Assembly: GCF_034347385.1 (NCBI RefSeq)
Contig: NZ_CP133777.1
Location: forward strand, 4,030,001-4,094,000
From: Actimicrobium sp. CCC2.4
GTDB taxonomy: Bacteria > Pseudomonadota > Gammaproteobacteria > Burkholderiales > Burkholderiaceae_D
DNA length: 64,000 nucleotides
Direction of reading: 5' to 3'
Shown here: one piece after another, positions 29,021-38,566 of the stretch
Position numbering within the stretch: the first letter of the stretch is position 1
How the letters are laid out: every line of letters begins with the position of its first letter
Notes under the pieces: generated by a model
Seen by the model: only the letters and a program-made list of their open reading frames with translations
What the model was told of the DNA's origin: nothing
Databases searched by the model: none
Program-made: the position numbers and the translations under genes

Positions 29021-29068
29021 AGCGATCGCAATACAGGTTTGCTGGTGTGGTTGTGGGTTTGGATCGGG
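29021..29068. repeat. 48-bp imperfect direct repeat, copy 2
   Basis: Second copy of the repeat at 27167-27214. Read on the minus strand it encodes a degraded match to the tail of the Fic protein, consistent with a remnant of a second, lost Fic gene. No intact gene is seen from 28829 to 29287. Confidence 0.7.
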
Positions 29069-29287
29069 TATCGAACTGCTTGGATGTAGTAACTTGTTGG
29101 AGTGATAGGCTTGTCCGGGCAGCTTGTTTCCTGCAGATTCAATGAGTGGCTGTTTGCGCCAGAAACATCATTAGACGAAGCGTGTATCAACAGCGCGTTA
29201 TCTTCTACAGCGTGAGCAGCTATGCCGCTCTAAACGTATGGATAATTTAATTTCCTGGACCTCCGACTTTCCACGACCGAATCTGAC

Positions 29288-29572
29288 TTGATAGCACTGC
29301 GTCCCTATGCCAGCAAGTATATCTGGTGGAAGACGCCAGACGAGGCAATGCTCCTGCCCGAGCGCGTGGTCGCGCAAGTGATGAATATTGGCGATTACAG
29401 TGATGTGCAGACCGTTGCCAACCGCATTGGCGACACGTATTTGCGCTATGTCCTGCAGCATGTCGCGATTGGTCAATTTTCCGAACGATCCTGGGCTTAC
29501 TGGCATTATCGACTTGGGCTGACATCGGCGATTGAGGTGATGCCGGCGATGCTGAAACGGAGGCTTGAATAA
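29288..29572 (+). CDS. Small conserved protein of the AbiEii-partner type
   Basis: 94 residues (KYIWWKTPDEAM, ERVVAQVMNIGDY, GQFSERSWAYWHYRLGL). This pattern is typical of a small conserved family commonly encoded directly before a nucleotidyltransferase of the AbiEii group; I do not know its function. No ATG precedes the conserved core; a TTG at 29288 is the best start and no ribosome binding site is obvious, so it may be a 5'-damaged gene. Its stop overlaps the start of a broken downstream gene (TAATG). Confidence 0.6.
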   Translation: MIALRPYASKYIWWKTPDEAMLLPERVVAQVMNIGDYSDVQTVANRIGDTYLRYVLQHVAIGQFSERSWAYWHYRLGLTSAIEVMPAMLKRRLE

Positions 29573-29771
29573 TGGGCTGCTTCAAACCGTGGATGGATAT
29601 TCTTCCCGAAGCACAACGACAATTGTGGGGCCAATTGCAACCGACGCAAGCGTTCGGGCTGGTTCTTTACGAGATGAAAAAAAGACCTTGATCAATGCCG
29701 CGAGTGACATTCGAGACCTGCCGGATGTGGCGATCACAACACGGAAGCTGTCATTATCGACGCTGGCCTGA
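29572..29771 (+). pseudogene. Internally deleted AbiEii-like nucleotidyltransferase remnant
   Basis: An ATG at 29572 opens a 39-codon frame that reads like the start of AbiEii-type nucleotidyltransferases (LPEAQRQLWGQL, AFGLVLYE) and ends at TGA 29689-29691. Directly after, in a shifted frame, sequence such as KKTLINAASDIRDLPDVAI resembles the C-terminus of the same family, ending at 29771. The catalytic core between the two is missing. This explains why only the small partner gene remains readable. Confidence 0.55.
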
Positions 29772-29813
29772 CGTCCTTAAGCGCTCTACAGATATTTTTT
29801 ATTTGCGTTGTCT

Positions 29814-29867
29814 CTTCGGTCCCCCACCCAACAACACCGCCATACGTGACTTGTTCTTGTTCGCCGG
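29814..29867 (-). pseudogene. Duplicated 3' end of the rhlE gene
   Basis: These 54 bp match 30137-30190, the last codons of the helicase gene, at about 45 positions. Read on the minus strand they encode ANKNKSRMAVLLGG against ANKNKPRRAVLLGG of the intact protein. No upstream helicase sequence accompanies it, so it is a short fragment left by duplication or recombination. Confidence 0.75.
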
Positions 29868-29885
29868 CACCGTTGTACTCGGAAA

Positions 29886-30018
29886 CCGTTCGTTCTGATC
29901 TTGTCGAAGGCGTTACGGACGGTTCGCCTTCGACAAGCTTCCTTCGACAGGCTCAGGACGAACGGGAGGTGTTGTCGCTGGACTGTGCGCCTTCGCCAAG
30001 CTCAGGACGAACGAGCGG
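29886..30018. repeat. Cluster of dispersed TTCGACAAGCTCAGGACGAA-type repeats
   Basis: An inverted copy at 29886-29910 is followed by forward copies near 29928-29940, 29941-29966 and 29988-30018, with small variations. The same element, including the preceding GGACTGTGCGCCTTCG, recurs at 55262-55310. Short repeats of this kind are scattered between genes in many proteobacterial genomes. Confidence 0.7.
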
Positions 30019-30055
30019 TGGTGCATACGGTGCCCGCAACCAGAGCACTACGAAC

Positions 30056-30110
30056 AACGGGAGCACAAAGATCCGCACATTTATTCTGCGCAAATTCCTG
30101 TGCTCCCGTT
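30056..30110 (-). terminator. Inverted repeat downstream of rhlE, possible terminator
   Basis: Perfect 12-bp arms AACGGGAGCACA (30056-30067) and TGTGCTCCCGTT (30099-30110) enclose a 31-bp loop, 21 bp past the rhlE stop. Read on the minus strand the hairpin ends in TTGTT, a weak U-tract. It may end rhlE transcription or be another dispersed repeat. Confidence 0.45.
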
Positions 30111-30130
30111 AATTTGACCTACAAAACGTC

Positions 30131-31645
30131 TTACCCCTTCGGCACCCCACCCAACAACACCGCCCTGCGCGGCTTGTTCTTGTTTGCTGCTGCGGTGGCA
30201 CTAACCGGTTCGACCGGTGCGGCAACGTTCGGCTCGTACGGTTTGGAAAACCATGGGTCGACTTTTTCGCGCCGCTGAAATGGCGGACGGGAGGTATCGG
30301 TTCGGGACGACTCCGAATGACTGGAATCTTCGCGGAAAGGACGCGGCGGACGCACCGGACGCTCCGTCGGCGCCTGCGCTGAAACAGCACCTGCCGCGAG
30401 CGGCGCAGCGGCAGCTTCCGCATCACGCCGCGGCCGTCGCTCGGCGCGCTCCACCGGCGGCGTGTAGCCGACCAGCTCTGCCGGCACGAACTTGTGGTTG
30501 ATCAACTTTTCGATATCAAGCAGCAGCCGCTCATCCTTGGTCGTGAACAGCGAAATCGCATCCCCCGACGCACCCGCACGACCAGTGCGGCCGATGCGGT
30601 GAACGTAGTCTTCGGCGTTGTACGGCAAGTCGTAATTGATCACGCACGGCAGGTCAGAGATGTCGAGGCCGCGCGCCGCCACATCAGTCGCCACCAGCAC
30701 GTCAATCTCGCCCCCCTTGAACGCTTCGAGCGCGGCCATGCGTTCGGACTGGGTCTTGTCGCCATGAATTGCCGACGCTTTGACGCCGCCTTTTTCCAGT
30801 TCGCGCGCGAGGCGTGATGCGCCTATCTTGGTGTTCGAAAACACCAGCACCTGCTTGAGCTGGCGACCGCGGATCAGGTGCGCGACGATGTCGCGCTTGG
30901 CATCGTCGCTGTCGACCTTGTAGACCACTTGCGTGACACGGTCGGCGGTCTGGTTGCTGCGGGCGACTTCGATAGTGACGGGATTATCCAGAAAACTGCT
31001 GGCGAGCTTTTTGATCTCGCCGGAGAACGTGGCCGAGAACATCAGGTTCTGGCGCTTCTTCGGCAGCAAGTTGATGATGCGTTGCAGGTCCGGCAGGAAG
31101 CCCATGTCAAGCATGCGGTCGGCTTCGTCCATGACCAGGATCTGGGTTTGCGACAGGTTCAGCGTTTTTTGCTGGACGTGATCGAGCAAGCGACCCGGCG
31201 TGGCGATGACGATCTCGACACCCGCGCGCAAGGCGGCGGTCTGTGGTGCCATGTCCATGCCACCGAAAACGACGGTCGAGCGCAATGGCGTATGACGGCA
31301 ATAAGCCTTGACGTTTTCAGCGACCTGGTCGGCCAGTTCGCGGGTTGGAGTCAGGATCAAGGCGCGCACCGGATGGCGCGCCGGCGAGGCACTGTTACTG
31401 GCATTGGCCAGCAACAACTGGATGATCGGCAATGAAAAACCGGCAGTCTTGCCGGTTCCGGTTTGCGCTGCACCCATGACGTCGCGGCCTTGCAGGACCA
31501 CGGGAATTGCCGCCGCCTGGATAGGGGTGGGATGCTCGTAGCCCTGATCAGCGAGGGCGCGCAGGATTTCAGCGGATAGTCCGAAATCTTCAAAGCGGAG
31601 GGCGGGTTCCCTGTCAGGAACAGCGTCGGTCTGGATGTCAGTCAT
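30131..31645 (-). CDS. rhlE: DEAD-box ATP-dependent RNA helicase, RhlE type
   Basis: 504 residues. All core motifs are present: PTPIQ (Q motif), AQTGTGKTA (I), PTRELADQ (Ia), MDEADRMLDMGF (II), SAT (III), ARGLDI (V) and HRIGRTGRAG (VI). A Pro/Arg/Ser-rich tail of about 120 residues follows, typical of RhlE and likely for RNA binding. It unwinds structured RNA in ribosome assembly or decay. The ATG lies only 7 bp from the CCA end of the upstream tRNA, so the usual leader with a ribosome binding site is missing. Confidence 0.93.
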   Translation of the reverse strand: MTDIQTDAVPDREPALRFEDFGLSAEILRALADQGYEHPTPIQAAAIPVVLQGRDVMGAAQTGTGKTAGFSLPIIQLLLANASNSASPARHPVRALILTPTRELADQVAENVKAYCRHTPLRSTVVFGGMDMAPQTAALRAGVEIVIATPGRLLDHVQQKTLNLSQTQILVMDEADRMLDMGFLPDLQRIINLLPKKRQNLMFSATFSGEIKKLASSFLDNPVTIEVARSNQTADRVTQVVYKVDSDDAKRDIVAHLIRGRQLKQVLVFSNTKIGASRLARELEKGGVKASAIHGDKTQSERMAALEAFKGGEIDVLVATDVAARGLDISDLPCVINYDLPYNAEDYVHRIGRTGRAGASGDAISLFTTKDERLLLDIEKLINHKFVPAELVGYTPPVERAERRPRRDAEAAAAPLAAGAVSAQAPTERPVRPPRPFREDSSHSESSRTDTSRPPFQRREKVDPWFSKPYEPNVAAPVEPVSATAAANKNKPRRAVLLGGVPKG

Positions 31646-31652
31646 GATATAT

Positions 31653-31731
<79 letters not shown>

Positions 31732-31856
31732 TTTTCTTTCGTGCGGATTTGCATCCGCGGGTTGCGTCTGGCTCAGCGAACCAGACAAATGTTCGGGTCA
31801 GCTACTGCGGGGCGAACTGTACCGTGATTTTAACCGGCCGTCCCGCAGTGCCGTCA

Positions 31857-34370
31857 TTAATTTCCTTCGAGGAAGCTTTTCAGGCGATCGGAACGCGATG
31901 GATGACGCAGCTTGCGCAACGCCTTCGCTTCGATCTGCCGGATCCGCTCGCGCGTGACGTCGAATTGCTTGCCGACTTCTTCGAGGGTGTGGTCGGTCGA
32001 CATCTCGATGCCGAAACGCATCCGCAGCACCTTGGCTTCGCGCGGCGTCAGTGAATCGAGCACGTCCTTGACCACGCCACGCATCGACGCATGCAAGGCC
32101 GCATCGGCCGGGGCCAGCGTGTTGTTGTCTTCGATGAAGTCGCCCAGATGCGAATCGTCGTCATCACCGATCGGCGTTTCCATCGAGATCGGTTCTTTGG
32201 CGATCTTCATGATCTTGCGGATTTTTTCTTCCGGCATTTCCATCTTGATCGCCAGCGTGGCCGGATCCGGCTCGGCACCGGTTTCCTGCAAGATCTGCCG
32301 CGAGATGCGGTTCATCTTGTTGATCGTTTCGATCATGTGCACCGGAATCCGGATCGTGCGGGCCTGGTCGGCAATCGAACGCGTGATCGCCTGGCGAATC
32401 CACCAGGTGGCATACGTCGAAAACTTGTAGCCGCGCCGGTATTCAAACTTGTCAACCGCCTTCATCAAACCGATGTTGCCTTCCTGGATCAAGTCCAGGA
32501 ATTGCAGGCCACGGTTGGTGTACTTCTTTGCAATCGAAATCACCAGCCGCAAGTTGGCTTCGGTCATTTCGCGCTTGGCCTTGCGGGCCTTCATTTCGCC
32601 GGCCGCCATGCGCCGGTTGATGGCACGCAAATCCGGCAATGGCAGCACGACGCGCGATTGCAAATCCAGCAGCTTCTGTTGCAGTTCCTTGACCGTCGGC
32701 ACGTTGCGACCGAGGATCACGCTGTACGGATGATTGCCGCTGACTTCGCCATCGACCCAGTCCAGATTAGTTTCATTGCCCGGGAAAACCTTGATGAAAT
32801 GGCTGCGCGGCATGCGGCATTTGTTGACCGCGACATCGAGGATCTGCCGTTCGATATGACGTACTTCTTCGACCTGGCCGCGCAAGGTATCGCAGAGCTT
32901 TTCGACCACCTTGGCCGTAAAGCGGATTGCCAGTAATTCACTGGAAATCAGTTCCTGGGCCTTGACGTAGGCCTTGGAGTTATAGCCTTCTTTTTCGTAG
33001 GCCTTGCGCATCTTGTCGAACTGAGTCGAAATCGCCTGGAACTTCACCAGCGATTCGCGCTTGAGCTGTTCGATCTGCTCGGCTGTGAAGCCGGCTGCAC
33101 CGGAGGCGTTGGTTTCTTCTTCTCCGCCGGATTCTTCTTCTTCGGCTTCTTCTTCCTCTTCCTCGTCATCGTCTTCGCTGACCACTTTTGGCGGTGGCGG
33201 CACGACAACTTCAATCACCAGCATGTCCACCAGACCATCGACGATTTCATCGATCTTGGTTTCGCCGTTGGTGATGCGCTCGGCCGCCGCGAGGATTTCG
33301 GAGATCGTGGTCGGGCAGGCCGAGATGGCCTGGATCATGTCTTTGAGGCCGTCTTCGATACGCTTGGCGATTTCGATTTCGCCTTCGCGGGTCAGCAGCT
33401 CGACCGAACCCATTTCGCGCATGTACATGCGCACAGGATCGGTGGTGCGACCAAAATCGGAATCGACCGTCGACAGCGCTGCTTCGGCAGCCGCTTCGGC
33501 TTCATCGTCGCTGGCAACCGTAGCAACGTTGTCAGTGAGCAGCATGCTCTCGGCATCCGGCGCGTGCTCGTAGACGGCGATACCCATGTCGTTGAAGGTC
33601 CCGATGATGCCTTCGATGGCTTCGGGATCGACAATGTTTTCGGGCAGGTGATCGTTGATTTCGGCGTAGGTCAGGAAGCCGCGGTCTTTACCGAGCTTGA
33701 TGAGGGTCTTGAGCTTCTGGCGACGACGTTCGAGTTCTTCTTCGGTGGCTTCGGTGTCGGACGAAAAGGCATCCTTGAGCAGCGCCTTTTCCTTGGCTTT
33801 GCGGTCCTTGGCCTTGGCCTTGTCGACCGCCTTCAGTTCGGCCCGTTCGACCGCATTGAGTGCGGCGACTTCGTCGTTTTCCGGCTGGAATTCTTTTGGC
33901 TTGCGACCGCGACGGCCCGGCACCTTGATCGATGGCAGGATGTAGCCGGAGGTATCGATCGCGGCCAGCGTGGCGGCATCAGTCGTCTGGCTCACCGTGG
34001 CCGTGATCATCACGTTCACACCGGGCTTGTTCTCGACCTTGACTTCCGCTTTGGGGTCAGTCCTGGCAGTGGCTGCCTTGGCGGATGGCTTGGCGGCGGT
34101 TTTGGTTTCGGATTTCTTGGTTGTCACAGGAGCTTTCAATTGCGCTGATACCGGGCTTGCAGCCAATACGGTTGCAGCGTTGGTCGTTGCTTTGGAGCCG
34201 GCCTTCGGGGCTGCGTTAGTCGGTGGTGTCGCTGACCTGCCGGACGGTGTTTTTCCTGCTGCAACGGGGGTCGCCTTAGCGGGCTTGACCGGCTTGACCG
34301 GCTTGGCCGGATTGGCGTCATCGACAGGGAGCGTCGCAGTTTTCGAGGTTTTCTTCATTGCGTTTGCCAT
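31857..34370 (-). CDS. rpoD: RNA polymerase primary sigma factor (sigma-70)
   Basis: 837 residues. It starts with a Lys/Ala/Pro-rich extension of about 130 residues, then region 1.1, an acidic linker in the non-conserved region ([15 protein letters not shown]), region 2 ([20 protein letters not shown], then [10 protein letters not shown] for -10 recognition), region 3, and region 4.2 ([20 protein letters not shown]) for -35 recognition. It is the housekeeping sigma factor and the last gene of the rpsU-yqeY-dnaG-rpoD block; the 267-bp gap upstream probably holds its own promoter. Confidence 0.97.
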   Translation of the reverse strand: MANAMKKTSKTATLPVDDANPAKPVKPVKPAKATPVAAGKTPSGRSATPPTNAAPKAGSKATTNAATVLAASPVSAQLKAPVTTKKSETKTAAKPSAKAATARTDPKAEVKVENKPGVNVMITATVSQTTDAATLAAIDTSGYILPSIKVPGRRGRKPKEFQPENDEVAALNAVERAELKAVDKAKAKDRKAKEKALLKDAFSSDTEATEEELERRRQKLKTLIKLGKDRGFLTYAEINDHLPENIVDPEAIEGIIGTFNDMGIAVYEHAPDAESMLLTDNVATVASDDEAEAAAEAALSTVDSDFGRTTDPVRMYMREMGSVELLTREGEIEIAKRIEDGLKDMIQAISACPTTISEILAAAERITNGETKIDEIVDGLVDMLVIEVVVPPPPKVVSEDDDEEEEEEAEEEESGGEEETNASGAAGFTAEQIEQLKRESLVKFQAISTQFDKMRKAYEKEGYNSKAYVKAQELISSELLAIRFTAKVVEKLCDTLRGQVEEVRHIERQILDVAVNKCRMPRSHFIKVFPGNETNLDWVDGEVSGNHPYSVILGRNVPTVKELQQKLLDLQSRVVLPLPDLRAINRRMAAGEMKARKAKREMTEANLRLVISIAKKYTNRGLQFLDLIQEGNIGLMKAVDKFEYRRGYKFSTYATWWIRQAITRSIADQARTIRIPVHMIETINKMNRISRQILQETGAEPDPATLAIKMEMPEEKIRKIMKIAKEPISMETPIGDDDDSHLGDFIEDNNTLAPADAALHASMRGVVKDVLDSLTPREAKVLRMRFGIEMSTDHTLEEVGKQFDVTRERIRQIEAKALRKLRHPSRSDRLKSFLEGN

Positions 34371-34637
34371 GGGTCAACTACCAAAAGGTTCTGGATACAG
34401 GGTCGGGTCGTACGTGGCTTCACGCACATCATCACCGGAATCGCAACTACGCACTGTTCTTGTTTTTCGCCCTGCGCTGCGAATGCCGCGACGCCGGACA
34501 GCTGCTCTGTGGCCTTGAATCAAAAGCCCGACAGAATACCATATGACAGTGTTTTTTCTGCCCAAAGTGACCAATTCGCACCATGGAAAACACCTCGCCA
34601 CTACACCTTGCCGCGTTCGACGGACGGGCGCTTTTGC

Positions 34638-36434
34638 TTATCGCCGGCTGATTTCTGCCTCGGCATCGCGTCGTAATTGCTCTTGTTTCAGGGTCAGCTC
34701 ACGGTAACGTGTGCGTGCTTCATCATGTCCCATTCCACCCGCGGCCAGCTGATCAAGCTCGGCCTTGAGCACCTTCATTTTTGTCTGCCTGACCGCACCA
34801 GCCAGTTCCAGACGGGCAGCATCCCGATCCGATTCCGGCTCAGCGGCGACCTCGGCGATCATGCCGTCGAATTCCGGACCACCGGCCCGCAGGTTTTCGG
34901 ACAACATCGCGAAACTGGCTTGCGCGCCCATCTCCTGTCCGGCAACCACCAACTGCATCAACATCACGGCGCTGTCGGGCACAAAATGCAGCATCGCATC
35001 GAGCGCGTCCTGATCCAGCTCGGAGGCCAGCACCGGATGCGCAACCAGCAGGCGCATCACCTGCAATTCCAGCCCGACCGGTGCAGTGCGTTTTCCGCGC
35101 GGTGGTGCGGCGCGAACACGTGCGGCCGGACTGGCCAGTTCAAACAGCGTTTCGATCTCGGTCGGCGTGGTCCGGGTCAGTTGCGCCAACTCACGTACGA
35201 TTTGCAATCGCAACGACGATGCCGGCATCGCCTGCAACAGCGGCTTGGCATCGAACTGCACCTTGGCCCGCCCTTCCGATGTCGTCAGGTCGTTGTCATC
35301 GGTGACTACTTTCAGCAGGAATTGCGACAGCGGCATCGCATCCCGCACCTGCTGCTCGAAACCCGCCGTGCCGTGCTCGCGCACGTAACTGTCGGGATCG
35401 TGTTCCGACGGCAGGAACAAAAACTTGATCGTCTTGTTATCGGCTGCATACGGCAGGCTTGCTTCCAGCGCACGCCGCGCCGCACGCCGGCCGGCACCGT
35501 CGCCATCGAAACTGAAGATCACATGATCAGTCTGGCGCGACAGCTTTTGCACGTGAACCGCTGTACAGGCCGTACCCAAGGTTGCCACCACTTGCGGAAA
35601 TCCCAGCTGGGCCAGCGCCACCACATCCATGTAGCCTTCGGTCACCAGCACATATCCCGCATCGCGAATCGCCTGGCGCGCTTCGAACAGGCCGTACAAT
35701 TCACTACCCTTTTGAAATAAGGGCGTCTCCGGAGAATTCAAGTATTTCGGTTCACCACTATCCAGAATACGGCCACCGAAACCAATTACCTGCCCCTTGG
35801 TATTGCGTATCGGGAACATTATCCGGTCACGAAACCGGTCATAGCGCTTCCGGTTGCCACCTTCTTCATCGGTCCGGTCGATCACCAGCCCTGCTTCGAC
35901 CAACGCCGTCAATTCGTAGTCCGGAAACACCGACCGCAAGCTGTCCCAGCCTTCCGGCGCATACCCGATACCGAAGCGGGCAGCAATTTCGCCTGTCAGC
36001 CCGCGCCCGATCAGATAGCTCTTGGCGCGCTCGGCAGTACGCAACTGCAACCGGTAGTGATCACAGGCCTGCGTCATCGCCTCCGACAGCGCCAGGCTCT
36101 TGGCCTGGTATTCGGCGCGTTGGGCCGGCGGCATCTTGTCGTCGCTCTCGGGCACCACCATGCCGACGTTTTGCGCCAGATCCTTGACCGCGTCGACAAA
36201 GCCCATGCCCGAGTACTCGATCAGGAAACCGATCGCGGTCCCGTGCGCGCCGCAACCGAAGCAGTGATAAAACTGCTTGGTCGGGCTGACCGTAAAGCTG
36301 GGCGACTTTTCATTGTGAAACGGGCACAGGCCCATGAAATTCGCGCCACCTTTTTTCAGGGGCACGTAGCGACCCACCACGTCGACGATATCGACGCGGT
36401 TGAGCAAATCCTGGATGAACGATTGCGGGATCAA
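34638..36434 (-). CDS. dnaG: DNA primase
   Basis: 598 residues. The N-terminal CHC2 zinc finger is visible as Cys37-x2-His40 and Cys58-x2-Cys61. A TOPRIM catalytic core follows (VTEGYMDVVAL, then FSFDGDGAGRRAA with the metal-binding acidic residues), and a C-terminal helicase-binding domain. It makes RNA primers at the replication fork. The start codon is TTG (IPQSF follows, as in homologs), 9 bp after the yqeY stop; a non-ATG start without a strong ribosome binding site would keep primase levels low. Confidence 0.96.
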   Translation of the reverse strand: MIPQSFIQDLLNRVDIVDVVGRYVPLKKGGANFMGLCPFHNEKSPSFTVSPTKQFYHCFGCGAHGTAIGFLIEYSGMGFVDAVKDLAQNVGMVVPESDDKMPPAQRAEYQAKSLALSEAMTQACDHYRLQLRTAERAKSYLIGRGLTGEIAARFGIGYAPEGWDSLRSVFPDYELTALVEAGLVIDRTDEEGGNRKRYDRFRDRIMFPIRNTKGQVIGFGGRILDSGEPKYLNSPETPLFQKGSELYGLFEARQAIRDAGYVLVTEGYMDVVALAQLGFPQVVATLGTACTAVHVQKLSRQTDHVIFSFDGDGAGRRAARRALEASLPYAADNKTIKFLFLPSEHDPDSYVREHGTAGFEQQVRDAMPLSQFLLKVVTDDNDLTTSEGRAKVQFDAKPLLQAMPASSLRLQIVRELAQLTRTTPTEIETLFELASPAARVRAAPPRGKRTAPVGLELQVMRLLVAHPVLASELDQDALDAMLHFVPDSAVMLMQLVVAGQEMGAQASFAMLSENLRAGGPEFDGMIAEVAAEPESDRDAARLELAGAVRQTKMKVLKAELDQLAAGGMGHDEARTRYRELTLKQEQLRRDAEAEISRR

Positions 36435-36443
36435 GGTGAGTGA

Positions 36444-36893
36444 TTACGCCTTGGTCAGCGCGGCTTTCACCAGTCCCGAGACGGCCGTCATGTCGGCGCG
36501 ACCGGCCAGTTTCGGCTTCAGGATGGCCATGACCTTGCCCATGTCCTGCGGTCCGGCAGCACCGCTTTCGGTGACTGCGGCAGCGACTTCGGCCTGCACT
36601 TCGGCGTCCGACAACGAGGCTGGCATGTAAGCCACGAGAATGGCCAGTTCGGCCTTCTCGATATCAGCCAGGTCCTGGCGTGCGCCTGCTTCAAACTGAC
36701 CGATCGAATCCTTGCGCTGCTTGATCATTTTTTCAATGATGGCGAGGATCATGGTGTCGTTCAGCTCAACCCGCTCGTCGACTTCCTTCTGCTTCATTGC
36801 CGCGGTAATCAGGCGAATGGTGCCAAGCTTGACGGCTTCCTTGGCGCGCATGGCTGCCTTCATGTCATCGGTGATCTGTGCTTTCAGGCTCAT
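36444..36893 (-). CDS. yqeY: YqeY/GatB-like domain protein
   Basis: 149 residues, all alpha: MSLKAQITDDMKAAMRAKEAVKLGTIRLI is the typical YqeY start, and the C-terminal part resembles the tRNA-binding tail of GatB/GatE. Homologs are encoded between rpsU and dnaG in many proteobacteria. Function is uncertain; a role with tRNA or aminoacylation is assumed from the fold. GGAG lies about 6 bp before the ATG. Confidence 0.92.
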   Translation of the reverse strand: MSLKAQITDDMKAAMRAKEAVKLGTIRLITAAMKQKEVDERVELNDTMILAIIEKMIKQRKDSIGQFEAGARQDLADIEKAELAILVAYMPASLSDAEVQAEVAAAVTESGAAGPQDMGKVMAILKPKLAGRADMTAVSGLVKAALTKA

Positions 36894-36909
36894 GCTGGCT
36901 CCGGTCAGT

Positions 36910-36950
36910 GAAAAAGCGAAAACCCGCTGCGGACTTGCACCGGAGCGGGC
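36910..36950 (-). terminator. Intrinsic terminator or attenuator between rpsU and yqeY
   Basis: On the minus strand, CCCGCT (36944-36949) can pair with AGCGGG (36923-36928), followed by TTTTCGCTTTTT. A second stem, GTCGCAGTAC (36961-36970) against 36980-36990, precedes it. The placement after rpsU resembles the classic partial terminator of the macromolecular synthesis operon that reduces read-through into dnaG. Confidence 0.7.
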
Positions 36951-36998
36951 TTGCGTATTAGTCGCAGTACTGGACTTCCGTACTTGCGACCAAATGAA

Positions 36999-37211
36999 TC
37001 AGAACAGTTTTTTAGGCAATTGCTGGCTGCGAATGCGCTTGTAATGGCGCTTGACCGCGGCGGCGAGCTTGCGCTTGCGCTCTGCAGTCGGCTTTTCGTA
37101 GAACTCCCGCGCACGCAGTTCGGTCAACAGACCGGTTTTTTCAATGGTGCGTTTGAAGCGGCGCATGGCGACTTCGAAAGGCTCGTTTTCTTTTAGGCGA
37201 ATAGTTGTCAT
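36999..37211 (-). CDS. rpsU: Small ribosomal subunit protein bS21
   Basis: 70 residues, the expected length, very basic. [27 protein letters not shown] and the [12 protein letters not shown] segment are diagnostic for S21, which helps 30S subunits engage mRNA. It is first in the rpsU-yqeY-dnaG-rpoD block; a 111-bp gap to the upstream flavoprotein gene must hold its promoter. Confidence 0.97.
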   Translation of the reverse strand: MTTIRLKENEPFEVAMRRFKRTIEKTGLLTELRAREFYEKPTAERKRKLAAAVKRHYKRIRSQQLPKKLF

Positions 37212-37322
37212 GTGTTAGGGTTTTAAGCCGACGATTCAAGGGAAGACGGCGAGTCTATCAGATCCCTTCGCCGAAAGAAACCCTGTTAACCGAATTATCT
37301 AAACTATTCAAGCCGAAATTAT

Positions 37323-38519
37323 TCACGCCGCCGAGCCAGCCGCGAAACCCGACGCCCAGGCCCACTGGAAGTTGTAGCCCCCCAGCCAGCCGGTGACGTC
37401 AACGGCTTCGCCCACGAAGTGCAAGCCGGGAACGCTGGTGACCATCATGCTCTGCTGCGACAGCTCGCGGGTATCGACACCGCCGACAGTGACTTCTGCC
37501 TTGCGGTAGCCTTCCGAGCCGCTCGGCGTCACGCTCCAGGCATTGAGCGAATCGCCGAGCCGGCGCAATTGCTTGTCTTGCATGTCGGCCAGCTTGGCTT
37601 CCGGATCGAAGCCGTTGGCGGTCAGCCAGCCGGCCGACAAGCGTGCGGGCAGCAGTTGTGCGAGTACGTTGCCCAGATTTTTTTTGACGCTGCTCTTGCT
37701 GTTGATCAGCTCGGTGCCGAGATCGGTTTGCGGCAGGAAATTGAGCATCAGCGGCGTGCCCGGCTGCCAGAAACTGGAAATCTGCAGCACCGCCGGACCG
37801 GACAAGCCGCGATGCGTGAACAGCAGGTCTTCGAGAAACGCCGCGCGGGTTTTTTTGGCGCCGGTGCTGACATCGACTTCCAGCGCAATCCCGGCGAGCT
37901 CGACAAAGGGCAGCCAGGATTGCGGATCGAAGGTCAGCGGCACCAGCGCCGGACGTGTCGGAACCATCTTGAGCCCGAACTGCGTGGCGATGCGATACGC
38001 AAAATCGGTCGCGCCTATCTTGGGAATCGACAGCCCGCCGGTAGCGATCACGACGCTGGCAGCCGCTATCGTGCCGGCACCGGTATCGATGACAAAACCG
38101 CCCTCGCCCTTGCTGATGCCATGGACCTTGCACGGCATGCGCCAACTGACGTGGCCGACCTCACATTCGGCCTTGAGCATCGCAATGATGTCTTCGGCCG
38201 AGTTATCGCAGAACAGCTGGCCCTTGTGCTTTTCGTGATAACCGATCCGGTAGCGCTTGATCAGGTTCAGAAAATCCTGCGGCGTATAGCGCGACAGCGC
38301 GCTTTTGCAAAAATGCGGGTTCTGCGACAGGAAATTGGCAGGGCTGGCTTGCAGGTTGGTGAAGTTGCAGCGACCACCGCCGGAGATACGGATTTTTTCG
38401 GCCAGCTTTTCGGCGTGATCGATCAGCACGACCTTGCGTCCGCGCTGGCCAGCCACGGCTGCGGTCATCATGCCGGCCGCGCCTGCGCCAATTACTGCCA
38501 CGTCAACATGCTCTGCCAT
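37323..38519 (-). CDS. BaiN/HI0933-family FAD-dependent oxidoreductase
   Basis: 398 residues from the ATG at 38519 (MAEHVDVAVIGAGAAGMM), which places the dinucleotide-binding GxGxxG at the N-terminus; the longer frame to 38597 would overlap the next gene. Other marks are GGGRCNFTN, VIATGGLSIPKIGATDFAY, and the C-terminal FVGEAVDVTGWLGGYNFQWAWASG. This family of aminoacetone oxidase-like flavoproteins is widespread but of uncertain substrate. It lies 47 bp after the YbdK-like gene. Confidence 0.9.
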   Translation of the reverse strand: MAEHVDVAVIGAGAAGMMTAAVAGQRGRKVVLIDHAEKLAEKIRISGGGRCNFTNLQASPANFLSQNPHFCKSALSRYTPQDFLNLIKRYRIGYHEKHKGQLFCDNSAEDIIAMLKAECEVGHVSWRMPCKVHGISKGEGGFVIDTGAGTIAAASVVIATGGLSIPKIGATDFAYRIATQFGLKMVPTRPALVPLTFDPQSWLPFVELAGIALEVDVSTGAKKTRAAFLEDLLFTHRGLSGPAVLQISSFWQPGTPLMLNFLPQTDLGTELINSKSSVKKNLGNVLAQLLPARLSAGWLTANGFDPEAKLADMQDKQLRRLGDSLNAWSVTPSGSEGYRKAEVTVGGVDTRELSQQSMMVTSVPGLHFVGEAVDVTGWLGGYNFQWAWASGFAAGSAA

Positions 38520-38566
38520 CAACTTGCCCAGATCCGGAAAAACCGTGATTGTAAGCCAGCTACGCG

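Larger units (their letters stand above)
29772..30130. other. Gene-free repeat-rich stretch next to rhlE
   Basis: About 360 bp without a credible gene. It contains a partial copy of the rhlE 3' end (29814-29867), several copies of a dispersed TTCGACAAGCTCAGGACGAA-type repeat (29886-30018), and a 12-bp inverted repeat (30056-30110). It looks like the scarred right border of the accessory island. Confidence 0.65.

Noticed and set aside
34374-34601. 75-codon minus-strand frame between dnaG and rpoD
   Set aside because: Arg/Cys-rich sequence with no family resemblance; more likely the rpoD upstream control region.
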